Shown: positions 1-8,940, counted from the first letter of the stretch. The stretch: 64,000 bases of DNA from Idiomarina sp. X4 (GCF_002808045.1 NZ_CP025000.1:1798001-1862000), one strand, 5' to 3'. Notes: generated from the letters alone by a model not told the origin. A program made the numbers and translations.

Positions 1-1509
1 CGTGAGCTAGCCATTCAGGTTGCTGAAGCGTTAGAAGGCTTTTCAAAGAAAATGCGTGGTGTTGGCGTGGCAACCGTTTATGGTGGTGCTGCCTTTGGTC
101 CGCAAGTAAAGGCGCTAAAACAAGGTACCTCAATTGTTGTTGGTACGCCGGGGCGTCTTATCGACTTACTGAATAAAAACGTATTGCAACTGGATGGTTT
201 GAAGGTTGCGGTATTGGATGAAGCCGACGAAATGTTGAACATGGGCTTCATTGAAGACATCGAAACCATTTTAAAAGGTGTGCCTGAAACCGCCCAACGA
301 GCGTTGTTTTCAGCGACTATGCCGAATGCCATTCGTAAATTGGCGAAAACCTTCCTGAATAAACCATTGAATATTCAGATTGAAGCGGTTGCGCGTGAAA
401 AAGCAACGATTAAACAGAAAGCGTGGAAAGTTCAGGGCATGACTAAAATGACCGCTCTGACTCGTTTATTGGAAGTGACTCCGTATCAACGTGCATTGAT
501 TTTCGTGCGCACTCGTCAGGACACTATGGATGTTGCTGAGTTATTACAACGTTCAGGATTCAAAGCGTCGCCATTAAGCGGCGATTTAAACCAGGCTCAA
601 CGTGAGCAAACGGTTAGCCAGTTGCGCAGCGGCCATATCGAAATTCTGGTTGCGACAGACGTTGTTGCGCGTGGTCTGGATGTGCCTGAAATTACCCACG
701 TGATTAACTATGACTTGCCAAGTGATACTGAGTCTTATGTTCACCGTATCGGCCGCACTGGTCGTGCGGGACGTTCAGGCGAAGCGATTCTGTTCTTCCG
801 TGCAAAAGAACGTCATTTATTGCGCCACTACGAGCGTTTAACCAATGCTCCGGTAGAGTTCTTTGACGTGCCGAATGCAAGTGAGCTGAGCAAGTATCGT
901 CAGCAGCAGCTGTTAGAGAAGCTGCAGGCGTCACTGGCTGAAGAGACCGCAAGTGCCGACAAGCCGAAGCTGGAAAAGTTACTGGCTCAATGGCTGGAGC
1001 AATCTGAATTGACTGCCGAGGAAATTGCATTAGCGCTGCTGACTCAGCAGAACGAGCAACGTCCGCTGTTCCTGAAAGAAGACCGTCCAGTGCGTGAGCG
1101 TACTGAGCGCTCGGCTCGAAATGACCGTGGCGACAAACGCAAGCCTCGAGCTGAGCGTGGCGGACGCGCGGCGGATATCGACTTTGATACCTATAAAATA
1201 CAGGTGGGTAAAGAACACGGCGCCCGCCCTGGTGATATTGTTGGCGCGATTGCAAACGAAGCGTCTATGGACAGCAAGTACATCGGTCAAATTCAGTTGT
1301 TCGATAACCACTCGCTGGTTCAGTTGCCAAAAGGTATGCCGAAAGACGTCATGCACGTACTGAAAAAAGCGCGTGTTCGTCAGCAGCCAATGGGTCTTGA
1401 GCTAAGTGATGAACAAGTTAAACGAGCGCCACGTCCACCGCGTGATCGTGACGCCCGTGGTCCTAAACGCCGTCAGGCAGGAAAGGGCGCAGCACGTCGT
1501 TTTAACTAA
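1..1509 (+). CDS. deaD: DEAD-box ATP-dependent RNA helicase DeaD/CsdA (5' truncated)
   Basis: The gene is cut by the window's left edge; 502 residues are visible and the first Met seen (position 52) is internal. The fragment begins inside motif Ia (RELAIQ). It then shows the DEAD box (LDEADE, about residue 73 of the fragment), the SAT motif (FSATMP), the helicase C-terminal domain with VATDVVARGLDVPE, and the HRIGRTGRAGR motif. The C-terminal third holds a small RNA-binding domain of the DbpA/DeaD type (IDFDTYKIQVG onward) and ends in a basic Arg/Lys-rich tail. This architecture fits DeaD/CsdA, the cold-shock helicase that unwinds structured RNA during ribosome assembly and mRNA decay, better than RhlE, RhlB or SrmB, which lack that domain. 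Its stop overlaps the stop of the convergent lipocalin gene by four bases. Confidence 0.93.
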   Translation, partial: RELAIQVAEALEGFSKKMRGVGVATVYGGAAFGPQVKALKQGTSIVVGTPGRLIDLLNKNVLQLDGLKVAVLDEADEMLNMGFIEDIETILKGVPETAQRALFSATMPNAIRKLAKTFLNKPLNIQIEAVAREKATIKQKAWKVQGMTKMTALTRLLEVTPYQRALIFVRTRQDTMDVAELLQRSGFKASPLSGDLNQAQREQTVSQLRSGHIEILVATDVVARGLDVPEITHVINYDLPSDTESYVHRIGRTGRAGRSGEAILFFRAKERHLLRHYERLTNAPVEFFDVPNASELSKYRQQQLLEKLQASLAEETASADKPKLEKLLAQWLEQSELTAEEIALALLTQQNEQRPLFLKEDRPVRERTERSARNDRGDKRKPRAERGGRAADIDFDTYKIQVGKEHGARPGDIVGAIANEASMDSKYIGQIQLFDNHSLVQLPKGMPKDVMHVLKKARVRQQPMGLELSDEQVKRAPRPPRDRDARGPKRRQAGKGAARRFN

Positions 1510-2042
1510 TTAGACGTATTAACACCGGCCGGATGATCGACAATGATCATCTGGTCGATGTCATATCCCCATTCATTGGCTTTTGCGAGTGCGTAATCTA
1601 AGTCCGGCTGAGATACATTCGGTGTCCGCGACAAAAACCAGAAATACTCATGCGAATCGCTGGTGACAATTGCCTGTTGGTAGTTATCATCTAACCAGCT
1701 AACGTAATAACCACCGTAAAACGGCCAGAAAAACGTCACTTGATAGGCTGCCTTCATGTTTTCAACAGGTTCAGCTTTCCCGATAGCCGTTTGCCATTCC
1801 TGATTTTCAACATGGAAACCTCGGTTAGTGACCTCTAATGTACCGTCACCGTTTAAACGGTATTCTGCGGTAACGCCTTGCAGTCCCTCTTCAAAGCTGT
1901 GTGGCATTCGGGCAATTTCGTACCACTTTCCTAAATAGCGGTCGGCGTCGAAGTCATCAACAACATCAGCCACCGGTGTGGGCTGAGACTTACAGGCAGT
2001 CAGTAATAAGGTCATTAAAAATGCAGGTAACCACTTGTTCAT
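1506..2042 (-). CDS. blc: Outer membrane lipocalin lipoprotein (Blc family)
   Basis: A 178-residue lipoprotein. The N-terminus is a type II signal peptide with lipobox LLTAC, so the lipidated residue is Cys17. The lipocalin signature GKWYEIAR follows, then the usual beta-strand pattern (FEEGLQGVTAEY, FFWPFYGGYYV, YFWFLSRTP). Blc proteins are outer-membrane-anchored and bind lysophospholipids or fatty acids, mainly under envelope stress. An AAGGA ribosome site lies about nine bases before the ATG. The gene starts 12 bases after the photolyase stop on the same strand, so the two are probably co-transcribed. The tail overlaps deaD by four bases. Confidence 0.93.
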   Translation of the reverse strand: MNKWLPAFLMTLLLTACKSQPTPVADVVDDFDADRYLGKWYEIARMPHSFEEGLQGVTAEYRLNGDGTLEVTNRGFHVENQEWQTAIGKAEPVENMKAAYQVTFFWPFYGGYYVSWLDDNYQQAIVTSDSHEYFWFLSRTPNVSQPDLDYALAKANEWGYDIDQMIIVDHPAGVNTSN

Positions 2043-2054
2043 TGTGCGTCCTTG

Positions 2055-3611
2055 TTATAACTCGTTAATTGTGTTCAGGTAATGCTCAGCTTGTTTAATG
2101 AGCGCATTTTGCTCGTCATCCGATTTTTTATTCCATACTTGATACATCATGCCCATTCTATGGTTATTTTCAAAATGTTCTTTATGACAGTTAATAAAGT
2201 GCCAGTATAGACTATTAAACGGGCAGGCTTTGTCACCGGTTTTTTTGTTCGGATCGTAATGGCATTGACTACAATAGTGCCCCATTTTCTTCATATAGTT
2301 TGCGCTTGAGATATAAGGCTTAGTAGCAATCAGACCATTGTCTGCGTATTGGCTCATGCCCCGAGTGTTGGGTAGCTCAACCCATTCAATAGCGTCAATA
2401 TAGATGCCTAAGTACCATTCATCGAGAGCGTCTGGGGAAACACCGGCGAGTAGCGCGAAGTTACCCGTCACCATCAGTCTTTGTATGTGGTGAGCGTATG
2501 CGTAGTCGAGAGACTGCCGGATAGAGTGATGCATACAGGCCATTTTTGTTTCAGCATTCCAGTAATAGTTTGGAAGCGCACGAGTATGATTTAACGCATT
2601 GTTGTTTTTGTATTCGGGCATGAACTTCCAGTAAATGGCTCTGACAAACTCCCTCCAGCCTATAATTTGACGGACAAAGCCTTCAATTTGCGCGAGGCTT
2701 ATCGTGTCTTTATTGTTAGACCAAGACTCAACGGCTGAGTTAACAACCTCTAATGGATGCAGCATTTTGGTATTCAACGCGAAAGACAAGCGAGAGTGGA
2801 AAAGACTCCAATGCGCCTCGGGCGTTATACTGGCAGTTGTCATTGTATCCTGGTAACGGCCGAAGTTCGGTAAACCAAACTCACAGAAGTGCGATAATAA
2901 TTGCTGTGCCTGCTTTCGGCTTACCGGCCAGATAAACTGCTTGGGGTCAGCATTTCCCATTGTTTTGATATTCTGCTCTGAGAGCATGTTGTCGATATCC
3001 GAAACGTCATTAGCAAATACAAGAGGTTCGGGAACTTTTTGCTTTTTTGGCAGCTTTTTTTGGTTTTCTTTATCGAAGTTCCAGCGCCCGCCGACTGGTT
3101 TATTACCCTCCATTAAAATATCGTGTTCGCTACGCACCTTGCGGTAGAAGGTTTCCATCAGGTAACTTTCGGTGTCTGGAAAGTAGTTTTCTAAAGCGTT
3201 TCGACCAGTAAGGAAGTGCTCACTATCAATCCACTTAATGTCGATATTGTTGGCGCCTGCCCAGCTCTTTAATTGATGGTCGAGACGGTATTCGTCTGGT
3301 TGCTGGCACTCAATACGTTCAGCGCCAGTTTCTTCAAGTAGCCAAAGCAGGTTTTTCGTCAGGCTTTGTTGATTTCGGGCATCGTCCAGCCTGAGATAAA
3401 AGATACGATGGCCCGCGGATTCCAATGCGTCAGAAAAATTACGCATGGCTTTAAAAAAAGCCAATATCTTTTGCCGGTGATGCAACACGTAATCGGCTTC
3501 CTGCCCCAGCTCCATTATTACGTAAAGAGTTTCTGAGTTTTTTGTATTAAACCAACGGTGGCGAGCATTTAATTGGTCACCTAATATCAGTCTTATTGTC
3601 TTCGCCTTCAT
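2055..3611 (-). CDS. Iron-sulfur cryptochrome/photolyase family protein (FeS-BCP)
   Basis: The product is 518 residues, typical of the deoxyribodipyrimidine photolyase-related family, and begins with the family hallmark RLILGDQLN. Four cysteines, at residues 359, 447, 450 and 463, have the spacing (88, 3 and 13 residues) that I recall for the [4Fe-4S] ligands of Agrobacterium PhrB, a (6-4) photolyase of this class. The FAD-binding helical domain is visible around GWREFVRAIYW and TGNFALLAG. The likely role is light-driven repair of UV photoproducts in DNA, or blue-light sensing. The gene is first in a two-gene unit with blc. In some marine gammaproteobacteria photolyase and lipocalin genes belong to a sigma-E/ChrR singlet-oxygen regulon, but I see no clear ECF-type promoter here. 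I cannot tell repair enzyme from cryptochrome by eye. Confidence 0.9.
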   Translation of the reverse strand: MKAKTIRLILGDQLNARHRWFNTKNSETLYVIMELGQEADYVLHHRQKILAFFKAMRNFSDALESAGHRIFYLRLDDARNQQSLTKNLLWLLEETGAERIECQQPDEYRLDHQLKSWAGANNIDIKWIDSEHFLTGRNALENYFPDTESYLMETFYRKVRSEHDILMEGNKPVGGRWNFDKENQKKLPKKQKVPEPLVFANDVSDIDNMLSEQNIKTMGNADPKQFIWPVSRKQAQQLLSHFCEFGLPNFGRYQDTMTTASITPEAHWSLFHSRLSFALNTKMLHPLEVVNSAVESWSNNKDTISLAQIEGFVRQIIGWREFVRAIYWKFMPEYKNNNALNHTRALPNYYWNAETKMACMHHSIRQSLDYAYAHHIQRLMVTGNFALLAGVSPDALDEWYLGIYIDAIEWVELPNTRGMSQYADNGLIATKPYISSANYMKKMGHYCSQCHYDPNKKTGDKACPFNSLYWHFINCHKEHFENNHRMGMMYQVWNKKSDDEQNALIKQAEHYLNTINEL

Positions 3612-3732
3612 TGCTCGTCCATAACCAGAGTTAACTAAAGCTTAATACGCTGCTTGAGTTAATTCAGATTGGCGTACCGAAATTCGCTAAAATATGGCAT
3701 TATGCGCGTTAGTTTAAGAGTCAGGAGTTTTT

Positions 3733-4509
3733 ATGAGCCAGGTTGAAAGTGCAGAGAGTCAGTCTCAGCAAAAGCCAGTTAATGTTATTTGCATAAAGTG
3801 GGGTAAAAAATACGGCCCCGATTATGTGAATACACTGCATTCAATGGTGAGTCGCCATTTGAGCCGACCGTTTCGTTTTGTGTGCTTTACGGATGACTTC
3901 GATGGCATTAATGATGATATTGAAGTTAAAGCAATTCCGAAAATTGGCTTTGAAGACTTCGACAAACAAGTGCCTTGGACAAAAGCGCATGGCTGGTTGA
4001 AGTTAACCTGCTTTGCAAACCCTCTTTATGACTTAGAGGGCCCGACACTGTTTTTGGACTTAGACATTATTATTGTCGGCAGCCTGGACGAATTTTTCGA
4101 GCCGGAGGGCGACTTCATGGTCATTAAGGAATGGGATAAGTCGGATGCAACGGGCAACACATCGGTATTCCGTTTTAATATTGGTGCACACGACGACGCA
4201 CTTGAGCACCTGAAGAAAGACCCTGACGCGGCCACGGCGGATGTACGTAATGAACAAGAGTATATTACGCACTTTGTTGATCGCCAGAATAAACTAAAAT
4301 ACTGGCCAGAAAAATGGTGCCGAAGCTTTAAGAGACATTGCTTGCGTCCATTCCCGTTAAGTTTCTTCCAGGAGCCACGTATTCCTGAAGAAGCAAAAGT
4401 CATTATTTTCCACGGTAAACCACACCCTGACGATGCGTTGGAAGGTCGCAGTGGCAAATGGTACCGCAAGGTGTTACCCACCAAGTGGATTGCTGAATAC
4501 TGGCGCTAA
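3733..4509 (+). CDS. GT-A-type glycosyltransferase-like protein, probably LPS-related
   Basis: A 258-residue protein with no signal peptide or membrane segment. It opens with a GT-A nucleotide-binding pattern (VNVICIKWG, FRFVCFTDD) and carries a DxD-type metal/nucleotide-sugar motif, Asp109-Leu-Asp111, in the strand LFLDLDIIIVG. A second conserved block, IIFHGKPHP, lies near the C-terminus. These features resemble GT8-like sugar transferases. The stop is five bases before the waaA-kdkA start, so the gene is probably co-transcribed and likely adds a sugar to the LPS inner core. Donor and acceptor cannot be predicted. An AGGAG ribosome site lies close before the ATG. Confidence 0.75.
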   Translation: MSQVESAESQSQQKPVNVICIKWGKKYGPDYVNTLHSMVSRHLSRPFRFVCFTDDFDGINDDIEVKAIPKIGFEDFDKQVPWTKAHGWLKLTCFANPLYDLEGPTLFLDLDIIIVGSLDEFFEPEGDFMVIKEWDKSDATGNTSVFRFNIGAHDDALEHLKKDPDAATADVRNEQEYITHFVDRQNKLKYWPEKWCRSFKRHCLRPFPLSFFQEPRIPEEAKVIIFHGKPHPDDALEGRSGKWYRKVLPTKWIAEYWR

Positions 4510-4514
4510 CTCGC

Positions 4515-6500
4515 ATGATGCTTTGGTTTTACGGATTAATATTACGGCTGGTGACTCCAGCCGTTTTTGTCTGGTTATGGTTGCGCGGCCGAAAAGACCA
4601 CCGTTATCGCTCACACTGGTCAGAGCGACTGGCGCTGGACACAGTCAGTGTTGACTTGCAGGGTTGTACGATCATTCACAGCGTGTCGGTTGGGGAAACG
4701 CTGGCAGCGAAACGGTTAATTGAGCAATTTGTCGCGCAATTCCCTGACGAAAAAGTCGTAATAACCTGCATGACGCCGACCGCACGCGCACTTATTCAGA
4801 CGCATTTTGGTAACCAAGTGACGTATCGTTACTGGCCATTGGATACTCCGGGGTCTGCAAAGCGCTTTGTTTCAAAGCTGAAGCCTAAAACCGTCTGGAT
4901 AATGGAGACTGAGCTTTGGCCGCAAATGCTCAACTCTCTGGCTCAAGCGAGTGTATCGGTTTGTTTATTGAATGCGCGGCTTTCAAAACGCTCTGCGGCT
5001 GGATATCGTCGTTTTCACCGATTACTGAAGTCGGTTTGGCAGCAGTTAGCCCTCGTTTCGGTGCAAAATAAAGAAACCGCTCGACGCATGAGAATGTTGG
5101 GCGTGCCGACAGGTCGCTTATTTGTGGATGGTAACCTCAAGTACGACATCGAACTCAGTCAGAGCGATATAGCCAAAGCGGCTCAATGGATACCGAGTTG
5201 TGAAGGCCGCTCAATTTGGTTGGGCAGCAGCACTCACCCGGGTGAGCATGAACAACTGCTAGCTGCTCATAAACGTATTCTTGAGCATGAGCCCGACGCT
5301 TGTCTTATTATTGCGCCAAGACATCCCGAACAGTTTGAGGTCGTTGCCAAATTAGTTCAGGATAACGCCCTCCGCTTGGCGCGGCGGAGTCAGAACGACA
5401 CAATTCCCAATGATTGTCATGTTTTTTTGGCGGACAGTATGGGCGAAATGATGCTTTGGGGGCAGTTGGCATCTATAAGCTTTATTGGTGGCAGTTTAAT
5501 TGAACGAGGCGGACACAACCCCCTTGAAGTTATTGCTGCTGGCTCCAATGTTATGTCTGGTAAACACGTTTTTAACTTCCCGCAAGTTTATGGGGAGCTG
5601 GCAAAAGCTGGCGCTGTTAATTGGGTTGGAAACGTAGACGATATCGTCAATACGATAAACAAGCTGCAGCAGCCAGCTGTCATGAAACAACAACATGACG
5701 CTGCTAAAAGTGTCTTAAAGACGCATCAGGGTGCAACGCAACGCGTGTTAGCGAGAGCACTGGAATATACTCTGACAGGAAGCGGTATGATAAAGACAGA
5801 GCAGAGTCCCCGTGGGCTTATTCGCTACGATAGCAATATTATTGAAACCATTGAAGACAAGCATTTCACGGCGCAGTATTGGCAACAACAAAAAGCCATT
5901 GCGGGTAACTCAACTGGCCGGGCAACGGTCTGGTTCATTCAGCAGGGCGACTTAGGCTTGTTGCTGCGCCATTACTACCGAGGTGGTTTGGTTGGGAAAA
6001 TCAATAAAGATCGCTTTTTAAGAGAGCCGGCTGACAAAAGCAGAGCGATTCACGAATTTGATTTGTTATTGAAGCTGCGTGAGAAAGGGCTTCCGGTTCC
6101 GAGACCGGTTGCGGCACGCATGGAAAAAACCGGTGTATTTAGTTACAAAGCAGATATTCTTGTCGAAGTCATTCCCGGAGCAGTGGATGTCTTTCGCCTA
6201 CTGCGCGAAAAACAGTTGTCAGCAGAGCTTTGGCAAACGCTTGGTGCCGTCATAAAGGAGCTGCACGACGCTGGCGTCTATCATTCAGACCTGAACTGCC
6301 ATAACTTGATGTTAGATGACAACGACAAAGCGTGGATAGTGGATTTTGATAAATGTGACTTTCGTGAAGAGGGTGACTGGAAGGAAGCGAATATCCAACG
6401 CCTGTTGCGCTCATTGAGAAAAGAGAAAGAAAAGAACGACACGTTTTATTGGAAAGAGTCTCGCGATTGGCCTGAATTATTGACCGGCTATCGCCGTTAG
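4515..6500 (+). CDS. waaA: Fusion of Kdo transferase (WaaA) and Kdo kinase (KdkA)
   Basis: A 661-residue protein joining two enzymes normally encoded separately. Residues 1 to about 424 are a full-length WaaA (KdtA). It has an N-terminal membrane segment, the catalytic-base motif VGETLA with Glu61, and the GT30 C-terminal half (IWLGSSTHPGE, GGSLIERGGHNPLE). It transfers Kdo from CMP-Kdo to lipid IVA. Residues from about 425 match Haemophilus KdkA, the kinase that phosphorylates Kdo at O-4: RHYYRGGLVGKINKDRF, GLPVPRPVAAR, the catalytic loop HSDLNCHN (His590, Asp592) and the metal motif DFDKC (Asp610, Asp612). The junction falls at Met425, exactly where a stand-alone WaaA of Escherichia coli length would end, and a Shine-Dalgarno-like AGGAAG lies just upstream of it. 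A phosphorylated single Kdo in the core is the expected outcome if the kinase is active. Confidence 0.92.
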   Translation: MMLWFYGLILRLVTPAVFVWLWLRGRKDHRYRSHWSERLALDTVSVDLQGCTIIHSVSVGETLAAKRLIEQFVAQFPDEKVVITCMTPTARALIQTHFGNQVTYRYWPLDTPGSAKRFVSKLKPKTVWIMETELWPQMLNSLAQASVSVCLLNARLSKRSAAGYRRFHRLLKSVWQQLALVSVQNKETARRMRMLGVPTGRLFVDGNLKYDIELSQSDIAKAAQWIPSCEGRSIWLGSSTHPGEHEQLLAAHKRILEHEPDACLIIAPRHPEQFEVVAKLVQDNALRLARRSQNDTIPNDCHVFLADSMGEMMLWGQLASISFIGGSLIERGGHNPLEVIAAGSNVMSGKHVFNFPQVYGELAKAGAVNWVGNVDDIVNTINKLQQPAVMKQQHDAAKSVLKTHQGATQRVLARALEYTLTGSGMIKTEQSPRGLIRYDSNIIETIEDKHFTAQYWQQQKAIAGNSTGRATVWFIQQGDLGLLLRHYYRGGLVGKINKDRFLREPADKSRAIHEFDLLLKLREKGLPVPRPVAARMEKTGVFSYKADILVEVIPGAVDVFRLLREKQLSAELWQTLGAVIKELHDAGVYHSDLNCHNLMLDDNDKAWIVDFDKCDFREEGDWKEANIQRLLRSLRKEKEKNDTFYWKESRDWPELLTGYRR

Positions 6501-6524
6501 CGGCGGCTCACTTCTTTGCACAAA

Positions 6525-6558
6525 AAAGCCCGGAAACTCGTCAGAGCTTCCGGGCTTT
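6525..6558. terminator. Bidirectional rho-independent terminator between waaA-kdkA and proA
   Basis: An 11-bp perfect stem (AAAGCCCGGAA at 6525-6535 with TTCCGGGCTTT at 6548-6558). The loop has an extra CTC/GAG pairing. An A-tract lies to the left and a T-rich run to the right, so it can end transcription from both converging genes. Confidence 0.9.
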
Positions 6559-6574
6559 CTTCTTTTATCAACGG

Positions 6575-7828
6575 TTATTCGCGAATTTGGCCGTTACCGG
6601 TAACCACGAATTTTTCTGTTGTCAGCGCTTGTAAGCCCATTGGACCGTAAGCGTGAAGCTTACTGGTCGAAATACCAATTTCTGCGCCTAAACCAAGCTG
6701 ACCGCCGTCAGAGAAACGAGATGACGCGTTTGCCATTGTGACCGCCGAATCTACTTCGCGGATGAAACGCTTCGCTGTGTCATCGTTCTCGGTAACAATG
6801 ACTTCAGTGTGGCCACTACCAAACTGCTGAATGTGTTCCAACGCTGCGTCGAAATTATCGACGGTGCGAACGGCAATTTCCAGTGCCAGGTATTCTTCGC
6901 CGAACTGGTCATCGCCAATTTCATCAGCACCATCAAAATAACCGACTGAGCGTTTGTCCGCGTGAATAGTGACGTCTTTTTCGCCTAGTGCTTTAGCGGC
7001 CATAGGCAGGAATTTATCGGCAACGTCTTGGTGCACCAGCAGACCCTCAAGCGCGTTGCATACACCAGTGCGCTGAGTCTTGCCATTAAGCAAAATAGCC
7101 AGTGCCTTATCCAGGTCAGCGTCCTTATCAACGTACAAGTGGCATACGCCTTTGTAGTGCTGAATGACTGGAATTTTACTGGTGTCACTTACGTAGTGAA
7201 TTAAGCCTTCACCACCGCGAGGAATCACCAGGTCAATGTAGTCTTTTTGCTGCAGCAGTTCGGTCATTAATTCGCGATCTGGCGTAGGCACTACGGTAAT
7301 CACGTCTTTTGGTAAACCACTTTGTTCTAACGCTTCGTGAAGAGCTTCGGCTATTGCCTTGCTGCTTTCGATGGCTTCGCGACCACAACGCAGTATAACA
7401 GCGTTACCAGATTTAAAGCACAGCGCACCAGCATCAGCGGTTACGTTAGGGCGTGCTTCATAAATCATGGCAATGACGCCCAGTGGAATACGCATCTTTT
7501 CAATTTTCAAACCGTTAGGGCGTTCTTCCAGTAGGTAACTGTCGCCCACGGGATCTTTTAAGTTGATGATCTCTTCAATCGCAGAAGCCATGCCTTCGAC
7601 ACGCTCTGGAGTCAGTTCCAGACGATCCATCATGGCGTCGCTCAGGCCTTTCTCTTTACCGGCTACCAAGTCTTTCTTATTTACTTCAATAATTTTGTCT
7701 TGGTGTGCACGGATTGCATCCGCCATTTTTTGCAGAACTTTGTTTTTGTCTGCTTCTGATAGCGTTGCTACGGCACGTGCCGCCTTAGCAGCACGTTGTG
7801 AAATTTCTTTAGCTAATTGCTGGCTCAT
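6575..7828 (-). CDS. proA: Glutamate-5-semialdehyde dehydrogenase (gamma-glutamyl phosphate reductase)
   Basis: A 417-residue cytoplasmic enzyme of full family length. It is the second step of proline synthesis, the NADPH-dependent reduction of gamma-glutamyl phosphate to glutamate semialdehyde. Conserved blocks include IYEARPNVTADA, LKSGNA-like CFKSGNAVILR, VIPRGG, and the catalytic cysteine motif TGVCNALE with Cys257. The C-terminal half ends with DGGQLGLGAEIGIST. Its ATG overlaps the proB stop by four bases (ATGA), which gives tight translational coupling in a proB-proA operon. There is a shared terminator with waaA-kdkA downstream. Confidence 0.97.
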   Translation of the reverse strand: MSQQLAKEISQRAAKAARAVATLSEADKNKVLQKMADAIRAHQDKIIEVNKKDLVAGKEKGLSDAMMDRLELTPERVEGMASAIEEIINLKDPVGDSYLLEERPNGLKIEKMRIPLGVIAMIYEARPNVTADAGALCFKSGNAVILRCGREAIESSKAIAEALHEALEQSGLPKDVITVVPTPDRELMTELLQQKDYIDLVIPRGGEGLIHYVSDTSKIPVIQHYKGVCHLYVDKDADLDKALAILLNGKTQRTGVCNALEGLLVHQDVADKFLPMAAKALGEKDVTIHADKRSVGYFDGADEIGDDQFGEEYLALEIAVRTVDNFDAALEHIQQFGSGHTEVIVTENDDTAKRFIREVDSAVTMANASSRFSDGGQLGLGAEIGISTSKLHAYGPMGLQALTTEKFVVTGNGQIRE

Positions 7829-8940
7829 GAATCCTCCAAAATCATTAAATCGTCGCGGTGAATTACTTCTGTGATTGGGCTATAGCCAAATTGCTCAGCA
7901 ATGTCTTCCGTCTGCTGTCCTTTAATATGCATAAGCTCGTGAGAGCTATACTGGCAGATGCCCTTCGCTATAGCGTCTGTGTCATTGGCACTGCGCACCA
8001 ACACAGCGTCTCCGCGATCAAAGTCACCTTGTACATCAACGATGCCTGAACTGAGTAACGATGCACCGTTTTCAATCAGCGCTTTTTCTGCGCCTTCGTC
8101 TACTAATATTTCGCCCTGTGCAACCAGGGTGTGTCTTAACCAATGCTTTTTATTGCTAATTGGATCAGATTGGCGACGGAAAAGTGTTCCCGGAATTTCG
8201 CCCTGTAGTAAAGATTCGAAGGTTTCGCCTTTACCACCATTAACAATGTATGTGTCGATACCATGCGATGTGGCTTTCTCTGCGGCTTCAATTTTCGTGC
8301 GCATACCACCGGTACCCACATCGCTCACTGAGCCGCCCGCTAATGAATAGATGCTTTCATCTATTTGCTCAACCACTGGTATTTTCTTCGCGTCAGGGTT
8401 GAGATTCGGATCAGCGTCGTACAACCCATCAATGTCTGAGCAAATAAAGAGCGCATCAGCATCGACAAGTGTAGCGACCATGGCTGATAGATTATCGTTA
8501 TCACCAACCTTCATCTCGTCAGTGGCGAGTGCGTCGTTTTCGTTTACCACTGGCAAAATGTTGTGTTCTAACAATCTATTGAGTGTGTTTTTGATGCTGA
8601 CGTAACGAGCTCTGTCGCGTAAGTCACTATGCGTCATGAGTAGCTGAGCGCAGGGGAAATCAAAAAAGCGCGACCAGTACCCCATCATTTCATTTTGGCC
8701 AACCGCCGACATTGCTTTACGAACAGCGACAGGTACTTTTTTATGTTCGAAATGAATATGTTTGCGGCCGGCAGCAACACTACCAGAAGAAACTAAAACT
8801 ACTTCTTGTCCGCGTTCATGACACTCGTTAATGAAACGAGCTATGGGTAGTAAAAATTTGGTGCTAACCCCAGTTTCATCTGGCGCGATGAGCGCACTCC
8901 CCACTTTCAGTACGGCTCTTCGCCAGGATGGCGCTTTCAT
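7825..8940 (-). CDS. proB: Glutamate 5-kinase with PUA domain
   Basis: A 371-residue enzyme, the first step of proline synthesis: ATP-dependent phosphorylation of glutamate, normally feedback-inhibited by proline. The amino acid kinase domain runs to about residue 260 (VLKVGSALI, VSSGSVAAG, VVNENDALATDE, DIDGLYDADP, GTGGMRTKIEAA). A C-terminal PUA domain follows from about residue 277, as in the E. coli enzyme. A GGGAG ribosome site lies about seven bases before the ATG. It leads the proBA operon, whose second gene overlaps by four bases. With proC elsewhere in the window, the whole glutamate-to-proline route is present. Confidence 0.97.
   Translation of the reverse strand: MKAPSWRRAVLKVGSALIAPDETGVSTKFLLPIARFINECHERGQEVVLVSSGSVAAGRKHIHFEHKKVPVAVRKAMSAVGQNEMMGYWSRFFDFPCAQLLMTHSDLRDRARYVSIKNTLNRLLEHNILPVVNENDALATDEMKVGDNDNLSAMVATLVDADALFICSDIDGLYDADPNLNPDAKKIPVVEQIDESIYSLAGGSVSDVGTGGMRTKIEAAEKATSHGIDTYIVNGGKGETFESLLQGEIPGTLFRRQSDPISNKKHWLRHTLVAQGEILVDEGAEKALIENGASLLSSGIVDVQGDFDRGDAVLVRSANDTDAIAKGICQYSSHELMHIKGQQTEDIAEQFGYSPITEVIHRDDLMILEDS

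Noticed and set aside
704-1255. A 183-codon open frame antisense to deaD
   Set aside because: It is a shadow of the helicase gene with no recognisable domain.
4026-4484. A 152-codon open frame antisense to the glycosyltransferase gene
   Set aside because: It is fully contained in a well-supported gene and has low-complexity Ser/Lys composition typical of a shadow.
7958-8350. A 130-codon open frame antisense to proB
   Set aside because: It is contained in proB, and no motif or start signal is present.
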